Shown here: positions 57,459-64,000 of the stretch, one piece after another
How positions within the stretch are numbered: position 1 is the first letter of the stretch
Layout: each line of letters begins with the position of its first letter
Source of the DNA: Paenibacillus lignilyticus
GTDB taxonomy: Bacteria > Bacillota > Bacilli > Paenibacillales > Paenibacillaceae
Length of the DNA: 64,000 bases
Direction: 5' to 3'
Assembly (NCBI RefSeq): GCF_017942085.1
Contig: NZ_JAGKSP010000008.1
Coordinates: 124,001 to 188,000, forward strand
Program-made: the position numbers and the translations under genes
The notes under the pieces: generated by a model
Told to the model about the DNA's origin: nothing
The model's input: the letters and a program-made list of their open reading frames with translations, nothing else
Databases searched by the model: none

Positions 57459-58793
57459 TCAAAAAATCCAACTCACCCAGTACGTCAATAGGACAAGCGT
57501 GAACAGCACGGTTAGCGGAATAACGAGGACCGTTACCTTCATATACTCGGCCCACTTGAGTTTCACACCGCCTTTTCGGATGATGTGCATCCACATAATC
57601 GTCGCCAACGTACCGATCGGCAGCAGAAGCGAACCAACGTCACTGCCGATTACACTTGCCAGATAGGCGACTTTGAGCGTAAGCGGGTCCAGGCCCATAT
57701 TCGTCAAAGTCAGCGTTCCGACCATTAGGGCCGGATGGTTGTTAAACAAGTTGGACATGACGCTCAGCAGCCCGCCCATCAACACGCTGGCGTGCAATAA
57801 GCTGCCGGATATAATCGGCTGCAAATATTCAATCAACCACTCCGTTAAGCCGATGTTGCGCAGTCCGTAAATGATCACGTACATACCGAAAGCAAAAATC
57901 AAGATATACCACGGTGTTTTCTTCAACATATCGACGGGCGGTACTTTGAGATAGATCCAGCGCCATGTGAGAAGAAAAGCAGAGCCGATAACAGCCATTA
58001 ACGCGACGGGAAAATGAAGATACGAAGCTACGAACAGGCTGATGCGCACGCAGAAAACGAATATAAGCACATTGCGCATAAACTTGCCGTTAAACTTCTC
58101 CTTCGGCGTTTCCCCTTTGAGTGGATGGCTGCCCGGCGTCATTTTCCACGGCTCCACTTCAGGCAGCTTCTTCGGGAGCGTACGGTAGAAGATCGCGAAC
58201 AAGAGAAGAGCCATGAACATAAGTCCAATGAATGCCGGCACGAACATCATTGCCGTTTGCATGTAGAGGTCCATGTGAACGATTTTGAGCGCGATCAGAT
58301 TGACGATGTTGCTTACCCCGATGGGAGCGCTGGAGGCTGTGGCAATCAGAGCACCGGAGAGGAGATACGGGATTTTCTGATGGTTTTTGAGCCCCATGCT
58401 CTTAAGCAGCATCAGCAGGATCGGTGTAGTTATCAGAATGCTGCCGTCGTTATTGACGAAGAGGGTCATGAGAAAACAGAACAAGTTGGTAAGCCAGAAT
58501 AGCCGGATGCCGGAGCCCCGCGCCTTGCGGGTTAAAATTTCGGCTGCCCAGTTGAAGAAGCCGAAGCTCTCCAGCACAATCGCCATCACGATGGTCGCGA
58601 TGATGGTAATCGCGGCGCCGTAGATCGTTTCCGTGATACTTCCCAAATCTCCAAGCGACACCGTGCCGGTAAGCAAGACGATAAACGCACCGACCGTTGC
58701 CGGTATCGCTTCATTGACATTCGGACGCCAGAACATAAAGCCGACGGTTAGGAAGAACGTACAAACTGTAATGATTGCCATTAAGTCGTGCAT
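57459..58793 (-). CDS. ArsB/SLC13-type ion transporter
   Basis: 444 aa, about 11-12 transmembrane helices. Begins at ATG 58793 (AAGAGAGGT six bases upstream; TTG 58811 is too far 5'). The N-half FVNNDGSILITTPILLMLLK and SAPIGVSNIVNLIALK and the C-half MSNLFNNHPALMVGTLTLTN and SDVGSLLLPIGTLATIMWMH match the arsenic/Na+/dicarboxylate (ArsB/NhaD, IT superfamily) re-entrant loops. Substrate may be arsenite or an organic acid; no arsR or arsC is adjacent, so arsenic is not proven. Confidence 0.82.
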   Translation of the reverse strand: MHDLMAIITVCTFFLTVGFMFWRPNVNEAIPATVGAFIVLLTGTVSLGDLGSITETIYGAAITIIATIVMAIVLESFGFFNWAAEILTRKARGSGIRLFWLTNLFCFLMTLFVNNDGSILITTPILLMLLKSMGLKNHQKIPYLLSGALIATASSAPIGVSNIVNLIALKIVHMDLYMQTAMMFVPAFIGLMFMALLLFAIFYRTLPKKLPEVEPWKMTPGSHPLKGETPKEKFNGKFMRNVLIFVFCVRISLFVASYLHFPVALMAVIGSAFLLTWRWIYLKVPPVDMLKKTPWYILIFAFGMYVIIYGLRNIGLTEWLIEYLQPIISGSLLHASVLMGGLLSVMSNLFNNHPALMVGTLTLTNMGLDPLTLKVAYLASVIGSDVGSLLLPIGTLATIMWMHIIRKGGVKLKWAEYMKVTVLVIPLTVLFTLVLLTYWVSWIF

Positions 58794-59075
58794 GTTTTTA
58801 CCTCTCTTCAAGAAATCATTTCTCTAGTCTTTCATTCTCCTTTCAAGCCGAATAAGAACACTTTCCAGCGCGATGCTATTTTCATAGATTCCTCCTCCGC
58901 ATGCCCGCAACTGCAGCGATGTACTGTATATATATGTACAAGGCAGATGGCTCGTACTGGACAATACCCCCGAATCTATGAAAACCATCTCCTATCAACG
59001 CTTGATAGATATCTCTGAATGGCATTTGCCGGGAGTAGATAGTTGCCTATCGCCTAGCGGATTAGTGCCTATCAA

Positions 59076-59128
59076 TAAAAAAAGGCAGGCCCATAAGTCA
59101 TCAGCGAATGACTTACGGACCTGCCTTA
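59076..59128 (-). terminator. Terminator of the bceRS-like operon
   Basis: Minus-strand AAGGCAGGTCCGTAAGTCAT and its inverted partner make a ~20-bp stem around a 7-nt loop, then seven T. It is 280 nt beyond the kinase stop. Confidence 0.85.
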
Positions 59129-59136
59129 AATTTCAA

Positions 59137-59352
59137 CTGCTTTTGCTGCCATGTAGATCTCTGGGTGAGCTTCTTTCTCCACATTCGCTGCTTTTGCTGC
59201 CATGTGGATCTCTGGGTGAGCTTCTTTCTCCACATTCGCTGCTTTTGCTGCCATGTGGATCTCTGGGTGAGCTTCTTGTGTTGCTCTGAGAGCTACTCTT
59301 TACTCAATTCCATCACTTTTCGGCCAATGTGTTGCTCTGGGAGCTACTCTTT
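59137..59352. repeat. 51-bp tandem repeat (3 + 2 diverged units)
   Basis: GCTTTTGCTGCCATGT starts at 59139, 59190 and 59241; a second set, TGTTGCTCTGRGAGCTACTC, starts near 59277 and 59328 with the same 51-bp spacing. It is in the 3' UTR of the kinase gene. 51 is a multiple of three, so plus-strand frames stay open, but there is no RBS. Confidence 0.8.
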
Positions 59353-59404
59353 ACTCTGAAGGTACGCAGTTGGAAGACTACTCCCAATTAGCCGCTCTGC
59401 ATAT

Positions 59405-60421
59405 CTAAAGTTCTAACCTGCGGAACTTCGGAAAATGAATCGTCACCGCGGTATACGCGCCTTCCTCCGAAGCGATCGATACCTCATGTCCAAGCTTGGC
59501 AGCCAGCTGCTTGACCAGATAAAGCCCCATTCCTGTCGATTTCGTATGACTGCGCCCGTTCGAGCCGGTGAACCCTTTGTCGAACACGCGGTGCACCTCC
59601 TCGGGCGGGATGCCGATCCCGGTATCGCGGATGACAAGCCGTCTCTCGCTGCCGTCTTCCTCGCAGAAGGCCGTGACTTCCCCGCCTTCCGCCGTGTACT
59701 GCAGCGCGTTGGCCATGATCTGATCGATCATGAATGCCAGCCACTTGCTGTCGCTGGCCACGAACATTTCATCGCTTGGCGCGAGCAGAAACCGGATGCG
59801 CTTCGTGATGAAGAGCTTCGCGTATTTCTTCACGCTTCCTTTTACGACCGCCGAAATGCCGATTTCATGGATAAAATAATCCTTGGAGAACGAGTCAATC
59901 CGCGAATAATACAGCGCCTGTTCGACGTAGCCGTCAATCTTGCTGATCTCGTCCTCCAGCTTGTCGACTAACTCATCGACCGGTTTATCGTCGCTGCCCG
60001 ACAGCAGCAGCTTGCTTGCGGTAATCGGCAGCTTCACCTCGTGAATCCAGGACATCACGAAATCCTGATGATCCTTCATCTCCAGCTGCACCTGCTGAAG
60101 ACGCTTGACATAAGTCTCCTGCTGGCTGCGAAGAAGCCCGAAATACAGCGATTGGGCCTCATTCTGCGGCTCCGGCAGCGCCTCGAATCGTTCCAACTCG
60201 CCGCTATGGAGCAGCTCCGCCAGTTCCTTATAGAAGGAACGCCGATAGTAATAACCTGCCACGACATAGATGGCGGCGAACACAATGCAGCTTCCATCTA
60301 TGTAGGCCACGTCACTCCAGCCGTTGCCGCTGACAATCAGCATGACGGTCACGAAGAGCAGCACGGCCGCAAACCAGCTTATGTAATAACGCTTGTCCTT
60401 CAAATAAGAGAGAAAGGTCAT
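59405..60421 (-). CDS. BceS-like intramembrane-sensing histidine kinase
   Basis: 338 aa. Two transmembrane helices (~14-31 and ~43-59) with only ~11 residues between them, the hallmark of BceS/GraS-type kinases that sense via their ABC transporter. H-box His127 in SWIHEVKLPITASK; N-box, G1 DTGIGIPPEE and G2 GMGLYLVKQLA intact. ATG 60421 overlaps the response-regulator stop (ATGA). Likely senses a peptide antibiotic such as bacitracin or a cationic peptide. Confidence 0.9.
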   Translation of the reverse strand: MTFLSYLKDKRYYISWFAAVLLFVTVMLIVSGNGWSDVAYIDGSCIVFAAIYVVAGYYYRRSFYKELAELLHSGELERFEALPEPQNEAQSLYFGLLRSQQETYVKRLQQVQLEMKDHQDFVMSWIHEVKLPITASKLLLSGSDDKPVDELVDKLEDEISKIDGYVEQALYYSRIDSFSKDYFIHEIGISAVVKGSVKKYAKLFITKRIRFLLAPSDEMFVASDSKWLAFMIDQIMANALQYTAEGGEVTAFCEEDGSERRLVIRDTGIGIPPEEVHRVFDKGFTGSNGRSHTKSTGMGLYLVKQLAAKLGHEVSIASEEGAYTAVTIHFPKFRRLEL

Positions 60422-61110
60422 TCGATCATATACCCCTGCCCTTTCCGCGTCGAAATGAAGTCTTCACGGCCGAGTTCAGCCAGCTTCTTGCGCAGTCTCA
60501 CGATATTGACGGTCAGCGTATTGTCGTCCACGAAGCTTTCGTCCTCCCACAGACTTCGCATCAGCTTCGTCCGGGTGACAATGGACCCTTTCTGCCGCAT
60601 GAGCAAGCTCATAATGACGAATTCCGTCTTCGTCAGCTCCGCCTTCCGCTCGCCTAGATACAGGGCTCCATCCTTTAAGTTCAAGAGAATGCCGTCATGC
60701 TCGATGGCGCTCGTTTGCGCGTCCATGTAGGTGTAGGTTCGGCGCAGCAGCGCATTTATCTTAGCAATGAGCACGTCGGCGCGAAACGGCTTCTGAATAA
60801 AATCATCCCCGCCCATATTCATGGACATAATCATATCCATAGGGGTATTGCGCGAGGAAATGAAGAGAATGGGCACCTTCGACACGGCGCGGATCTCGCT
60901 GCACCAGTAGAAGCCGTCGAAGACCGGCAAATTAATATCGAGCAGCACGAGATGCGGCTCTTCGCGGGCAAAGCGGCCCATGACGTCTTGGAAATCGACG
61001 ATAGCCGCTGTCTCGAACCCCCACTTGTTCAGCGACTCCCAGATCATGTCCCGAATAGTCGCGTCATCCTCGACGATCATGATTTTCAACGCAGCTTCGC
61101 TCCCCGCCAT
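60418..61110 (-). CDS. BceR/GraR-like OmpR-family response regulator
   Basis: 230 aa. Receiver with Asp58 (LLDINLPVFDG) and conserved IMIVEDD, plus C-terminal winged helix (LTKTEFVIMSLLMRQ, SIVTRTKLMRSLWEDESFVD). ATG 61110 is chosen because GGAGGAAGAAACC precedes it; ATG 61125 and 61164 lack a better RBS. Translationally coupled to the kinase. The 21-bp-spaced direct repeats in the promoter upstream are its probable site. Confidence 0.9.
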   Translation of the reverse strand: MAGSEAALKIMIVEDDATIRDMIWESLNKWGFETAAIVDFQDVMGRFAREEPHLVLLDINLPVFDGFYWCSEIRAVSKVPILFISSRNTPMDMIMSMNMGGDDFIQKPFRADVLIAKINALLRRTYTYMDAQTSAIEHDGILLNLKDGALYLGERKAELTKTEFVIMSLLMRQKGSIVTRTKLMRSLWEDESFVDDNTLTVNIVRLRKKLAELGREDFISTRKGQGYMIE

Positions 61111-61166
61111 GGTTTCTTCCTCCATGTTACCTTTGGCCCCAATAGGAAGCAACCAACCTGACAAAT

Positions 61167-61222
61167 CTGTAAGGTTACCCGCGGAAGCTGTAAGCTTGAG
61201 CTAGGGTTGATTCCTGTACAAT
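61167..61222 (+). promoter_or_regulatory. Response-regulator direct repeats and promoter of the ABC transporter genes
   Basis: CTGTAAG at 61167-61173 and 61188-61194 are 21 bp apart, i.e. two helical turns, as expected for a dimer of an OmpR-type regulator next to the -35. TACAAT (61217-61222) is the -10; the -35 is poor (TTGAGC at 15 bp or AGCTTG at 18 bp), which fits an activated promoter. Confidence 0.6.
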
Positions 61223-61270
61223 GGAGCTATAACCGGTGCGGCAAGCACCTAACGGAGAGGACCACTGACG

Positions 61271-62038
61271 ATGAAGACCATATTGGAAGCAACCGCCGTG
61301 CGAAAAGTATACGGCGCTAAGGGCAATCTATATACCGCCCTGCAGGACATTGACCTCGCTGTACGGGAAGGCGAGTTCGTCGGTATCATGGGCCCGTCCG
61401 GCTCAGGCAAGACGACGCTGCTGAACCTGCTGGCGACGATCGATCAGCCGACTGCCGGCGATATCGTCATTGACGGCCAAAGCATGCTGCGCATGAACGA
61501 GGAGCAGCTGTCGGCGTTTAGGCGCAGCAAGCTCGGCTTTATTTTTCAGGATTTCAATCTGCTCGATACGCTGACGGTGAAGGAGAATATGATATTGCCG
61601 CTCGCGCTGTCTAAGGCGAATGCCGCAGATATGGAGCGCCGTGCCGAGGAGGTTGCCGCCACCTTCGGAATCGGAGCGATTCTCGATAAATATCCGTATC
61701 ACATCTCCGGCGGGCAGAAGCAGCGTACGGCCGCCGCCCGCGCGATGATTGCGCGCCCGAGCCTGCTGCTCGCGGACGAGCCGACCGGCTCGCTTGATTC
61801 CAAAGCAGCCGCCGACCTGCTGGACAGCTTGAGGGGATTGAACGAGCAAGACCGCGCCACCATTCTCATGGTCACGCATGATGCGTTTGCCGCGAGCTAC
61901 TGCAAACGGGTTATTTTTATTAAGGATGGGACGTTGTTTACCGAATTGGTGCGGGGGTCGATGACGCGCAGCCAATTCTTCAAGAAGGTGCTCGATGTGC
62001 TGGCCGTGCTTGGAGGTGGCTCCGGTGACCTTGTTTAG
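61271..62038 (+). CDS. BceA-like ABC transporter ATPase
   Basis: 255 aa. GPSGSGKTTLLN (Walker A), FIFQDFNLLDTL, HISGGQKQRTAAARAM (signature; TA replaces the usual VA), LLADEPTGSL (Walker B) and THD (H-loop). Closest to the BceA/VraD group of antimicrobial-peptide resistance transporters. Located divergently from the BceRS-like genes, its promoter carries the regulator repeats. GAGAGG precedes ATG 61271. Overlaps the permease gene by 14 nt. Confidence 0.92.
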   Translation: MKTILEATAVRKVYGAKGNLYTALQDIDLAVREGEFVGIMGPSGSGKTTLLNLLATIDQPTAGDIVIDGQSMLRMNEEQLSAFRRSKLGFIFQDFNLLDTLTVKENMILPLALSKANAADMERRAEEVAATFGIGAILDKYPYHISGGQKQRTAAARAMIARPSLLLADEPTGSLDSKAAADLLDSLRGLNEQDRATILMVTHDAFAASYCKRVIFIKDGTLFTELVRGSMTRSQFFKKVLDVLAVLGGGSGDLV

Positions 62039-63977
62039 TTTGGTCAAGAAGAACCTGATTGGGAATGCGCGCAGCTATCTGCTCTATTTCATCTCTCTCG
62101 TGCTGAGCGTGATGATCTACTTCACCTTCGTTTCGTTAATGTATAGCCCTGAAATCGAGGCCACCATGGAGCTTGCGGACAGCATCCGCAACGTTTTCTT
62201 CGGCGCTTCCGCCGTGCTCATTCTATTCGTCGCCGTGTTTATCTGGTATTCAAACGGCTTCTTCACAAGGCGGCGGAAAAAGGAAGTCGGTCTCTATGCG
62301 CTGCTTGGCATTCGCAAAAGAACCATCGGCCTGCTTCTCTTTTATGAGAATCTTCTGATGGGCGCAGCGGCGCTTGGGGCAGGGGTGCTGCTCGGCACGC
62401 TGCTTTCCAAAATGTTCGCGATGATCTTCCTGAAGCTGCTGGATTCCGCGGTAGAGGTCAGCTTCCGGTTCTCCGGCACTGCCATCGTCAACACGGTCAT
62501 CGTGTTCATGGCGCTCATCTTGCTGGTGTCGGTACGGGCTTACCGCCTCGTGTACCGTTTCCAGCTCGCGCAGCTCTTCCAAGCGGACAAAGAAGGCGAG
62601 CATGCTCCGCGCACATCGCTGGTCGCGGCCCTTGCGGCCGCAGTGCTGCTTGCAGGCAGCTATTGGATCGTGTTTCAACCGATGACGACCACTTCACAGA
62701 TGGGCCGGAACGGCTTGCTGTTCTTGATCGGGCTGATTGCGGGCACGTATCTGCTGTTTCGCTCCGGCATTATGAAGCTGCTGCAGCTGGCGCAGCGGAA
62801 CAAATCCCGCTACTATTCAGGGATGAACCTCGTCGCCGTCTCTCAGCTCGCGTACCGCATGAAGGGCAATACCCGCACGCTGACCATGATCGCGCTGCTG
62901 AGTGCGATGGCGCTAAGCGCCGTCAGTACGGGATATATTATGTATACCGATAACGGACGGGCAGCCGAGGAGGCTGCGCCGTTCAGCTACAGCTGGGTCA
63001 GCCGCAGCGACCTTGACGCGAAGGCTGCCGCTCTTATCGAGGCGGATACATCGCATTCGATTACGGCGAGAGCGCATATTCCCGTCCTGCGCGCGGTAGG
63101 TGACGTATCGGAGCTTGTCTATATTCCGTCCGCCTTTCCCGCTGCCGAAATGCCGATGAAAGTGATGTCGGTCAGCGCATACACGAGCGCCGTCGGCGCG
63201 CTCGGACTTCGCAGCCGGCTAAGTGAGCTTAGGCGCGATGAGGCCGCAATGATTCGGCCGCGTTATACGTCCGATCTCTCTCCTGACGATTTCGTCGGCC
63301 GCACGATAGATTGGCGCAGCAAGGATAGCGCGGCGGAAGCCTCTGCTATAAGGACAAAAGTTCAGGTGACGCAGCTCTTGGAGGAGCACGTGCTGCGATG
63401 GGGCTATCCCGACCTTGCGCTGGTCGTAAGCGACGAGACGTTCGCCGCGATGTCGAAGGCTTCCCCTCCGATTACGTACATGGTGTACAACGTCGAGAAT
63501 GAGCGCAAGACAGGGACGACGGCCAAAACGCTGCTTGCGATGGCCAAAGAAGATGATGAAATGTCGCCGTTCTACACCCCCTACCGCGAAGGACTGGAGA
63601 ATGGCGGTCTGAATTTGTTCATTCTCGGCTTCCTCGGGCTCGTGTTCCTTGCGGCGACCGGCAGCATCATCTACTTCAAGCAGCTGGCCGAGGCACATGC
63701 CGACCGCGAGCGCTATGCGGTACTGCGCAAGATCGGCGTCAGCCGGCAAGAAATCCGCCGGGCAATCGCGAAGCAGACGCGGTTCATCTTCGCGCTGCCG
63801 CTTCTTGTCGGCATCGCCCACAGCGCCATGTTTCTGAAGGTGCTCGACAATGTAAACCTGATTGCCGGCAGCTGGAGCATTGCTTTGGCCATGATCGCTT
63901 ATGTGATGATTTACACGGTGTACTACGGCATCACGGTCGCATCCGTGAATCGAATCGTCAATGGAGCTACAGCATAG
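62025..63977 (+). CDS. BceB-like ABC transporter permease
   Basis: 650 aa, about ten transmembrane helices in the typical BceB layout: SLVKKNLIGNARSYLLYFIS start, FFTRRRKKEVGLYALLGIRK motif after the second TM pair, and a large extracellular domain of ~200 residues (~335-535) between TM7 and TM8, then ERYAVLRKIGVSRQEIRRAI. Start is GTG 62025 with GGAGGT seven bases upstream; ATG 61995 would sit deep in the ATPase gene. With the ATPase it probably flips or removes peptide antibiotics and signals to the BceS-like kinase. Confidence 0.9.
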   Translation: MTLFSLVKKNLIGNARSYLLYFISLVLSVMIYFTFVSLMYSPEIEATMELADSIRNVFFGASAVLILFVAVFIWYSNGFFTRRRKKEVGLYALLGIRKRTIGLLLFYENLLMGAAALGAGVLLGTLLSKMFAMIFLKLLDSAVEVSFRFSGTAIVNTVIVFMALILLVSVRAYRLVYRFQLAQLFQADKEGEHAPRTSLVAALAAAVLLAGSYWIVFQPMTTTSQMGRNGLLFLIGLIAGTYLLFRSGIMKLLQLAQRNKSRYYSGMNLVAVSQLAYRMKGNTRTLTMIALLSAMALSAVSTGYIMYTDNGRAAEEAAPFSYSWVSRSDLDAKAAALIEADTSHSITARAHIPVLRAVGDVSELVYIPSAFPAAEMPMKVMSVSAYTSAVGALGLRSRLSELRRDEAAMIRPRYTSDLSPDDFVGRTIDWRSKDSAAEASAIRTKVQVTQLLEEHVLRWGYPDLALVVSDETFAAMSKASPPITYMVYNVENERKTGTTAKTLLAMAKEDDEMSPFYTPYREGLENGGLNLFILGFLGLVFLAATGSIIYFKQLAEAHADRERYAVLRKIGVSRQEIRRAIAKQTRFIFALPLLVGIAHSAMFLKVLDNVNLIAGSWSIALAMIAYVMIYTVYYGITVASVNRIVNGATA

Positions 63978-64000
63978 AGCCGCGCCGTATATGCGCGTAC

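Larger units (their letters stand above)
58794..59404. other. Non-coding region between transporter and histidine kinase
   Basis: About 610 bp with no supported gene. It holds a near-palindrome TGTACTGTATATATATGTAC around 58918-58939, a minus-strand terminator (59076-59128) and a 51-bp repeat array (59137-59352). Confidence 0.7.

Noticed and set aside
59108..59359. Cys/Phe-rich 83-residue ORF (repeated CFCCHVDLW)
   Set aside because: It arises from the 51-bp repeat, lacks an RBS and lies in the probable 3' UTR of the opposite-strand kinase gene.
1..64000. tRNA, rRNA, transposase, integrase or phage genes
   Set aside because: None seen on either strand; the repeats here carry no coding transposase.

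Overview
The window looks like a chromosomal segment of a Gram-positive, endospore-forming Paenibacillaceae bacterium (Paenibacillus/Cohnella type). Pointers are strong AAAGGAGG-type ribosome binding sites, several TTG starts, TagA/WecG, YwbE, CcdC, YdjO, OhrR, NamA, a Bce-type two-component/ABC set, a 2488-residue subtilase with a C-terminal S-layer-homology anchor, and long palindromic intergenic repeats. I see no rRNA, tRNA, CRISPR array, transposase or phage gene. The assignment is inference from gene content; no search was run.

Layout. 1-1641: 3'-truncated secreted GH27 alpha-galactosidase (minus) with CcpA-like sites upstream. 1642-3668: 2 kb of non-coding repeats; two copies of a ~190-bp double palindrome flank a 117-bp tandem satellite. 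3669-12263: putative surface-glycoprotein locus. Five minus-strand genes (a DUF6385-like protein, a protein of 21-residue repeats with a DUF6385-like end, and three GT2 glycosyltransferases with TPR-like tails) are divergent from two paralogous small proteins ending WWEV/WWEA. 12389-15846: ohrR with its operator, an ankyrin protein, ccdC, a YhcH/EbgC-type protein and ywbE. 15948-16870: Fur-box promoter, DUF1450 protein and ferritin. 17388-20148: third copy of the palindromic element, tagA-like gene, decapeptide-repeat protein, Gmad2-like lipoprotein, VOC protein. 20577-28043: giant S8/PA/Ig/SLH protease. 28089-33560: GNAT, DEAD-box helicase with RGG tail, bacterial NO synthase, NamA, cupin. 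33657-34215: hairpin-rich repeats. 34235-37568: TetM-like GTPase, phosphoesterase, GNAT.

37618-41581 holds two cupredoxin proteins followed by an ECF sigma/anti-sigma pair, perhaps one copper or redox envelope module. 41545-44673: XPD/DinG-type helicase with PD-(D/E)XK-like N-terminus, YdjO, cold-shock protein with a long structured leader. 44803-47319: unusual trio BNR-repeat protein, MoaD/ThiS-like protein ending in GG, and ThiF/MoeB-type E1. 47418-52752: adenosine deaminase and two c-di-GMP proteins (GGDEF-EAL and dCache-GGDEF). 52888-56483: fixABCX electron-transfer-flavoprotein operon with a 51-residue fifth gene and a perfect 29-nt palindrome upstream. 56747-58793: DUF2642-like protein and ArsB/SLC13-type transporter. 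59405-63977: BceRS-like two-component system divergent from a BceAB-like ABC transporter, with 21-bp-spaced direct repeats in the shared promoter region.

Most coherent candidates for an undescribed system: the repeat-protein/three-glycosyltransferase locus (3669-12263), the BNR-MoaD-ThiF trio (44803-47319), and the palindrome-flanked satellite (2186-3365) with its third copy at 17388.
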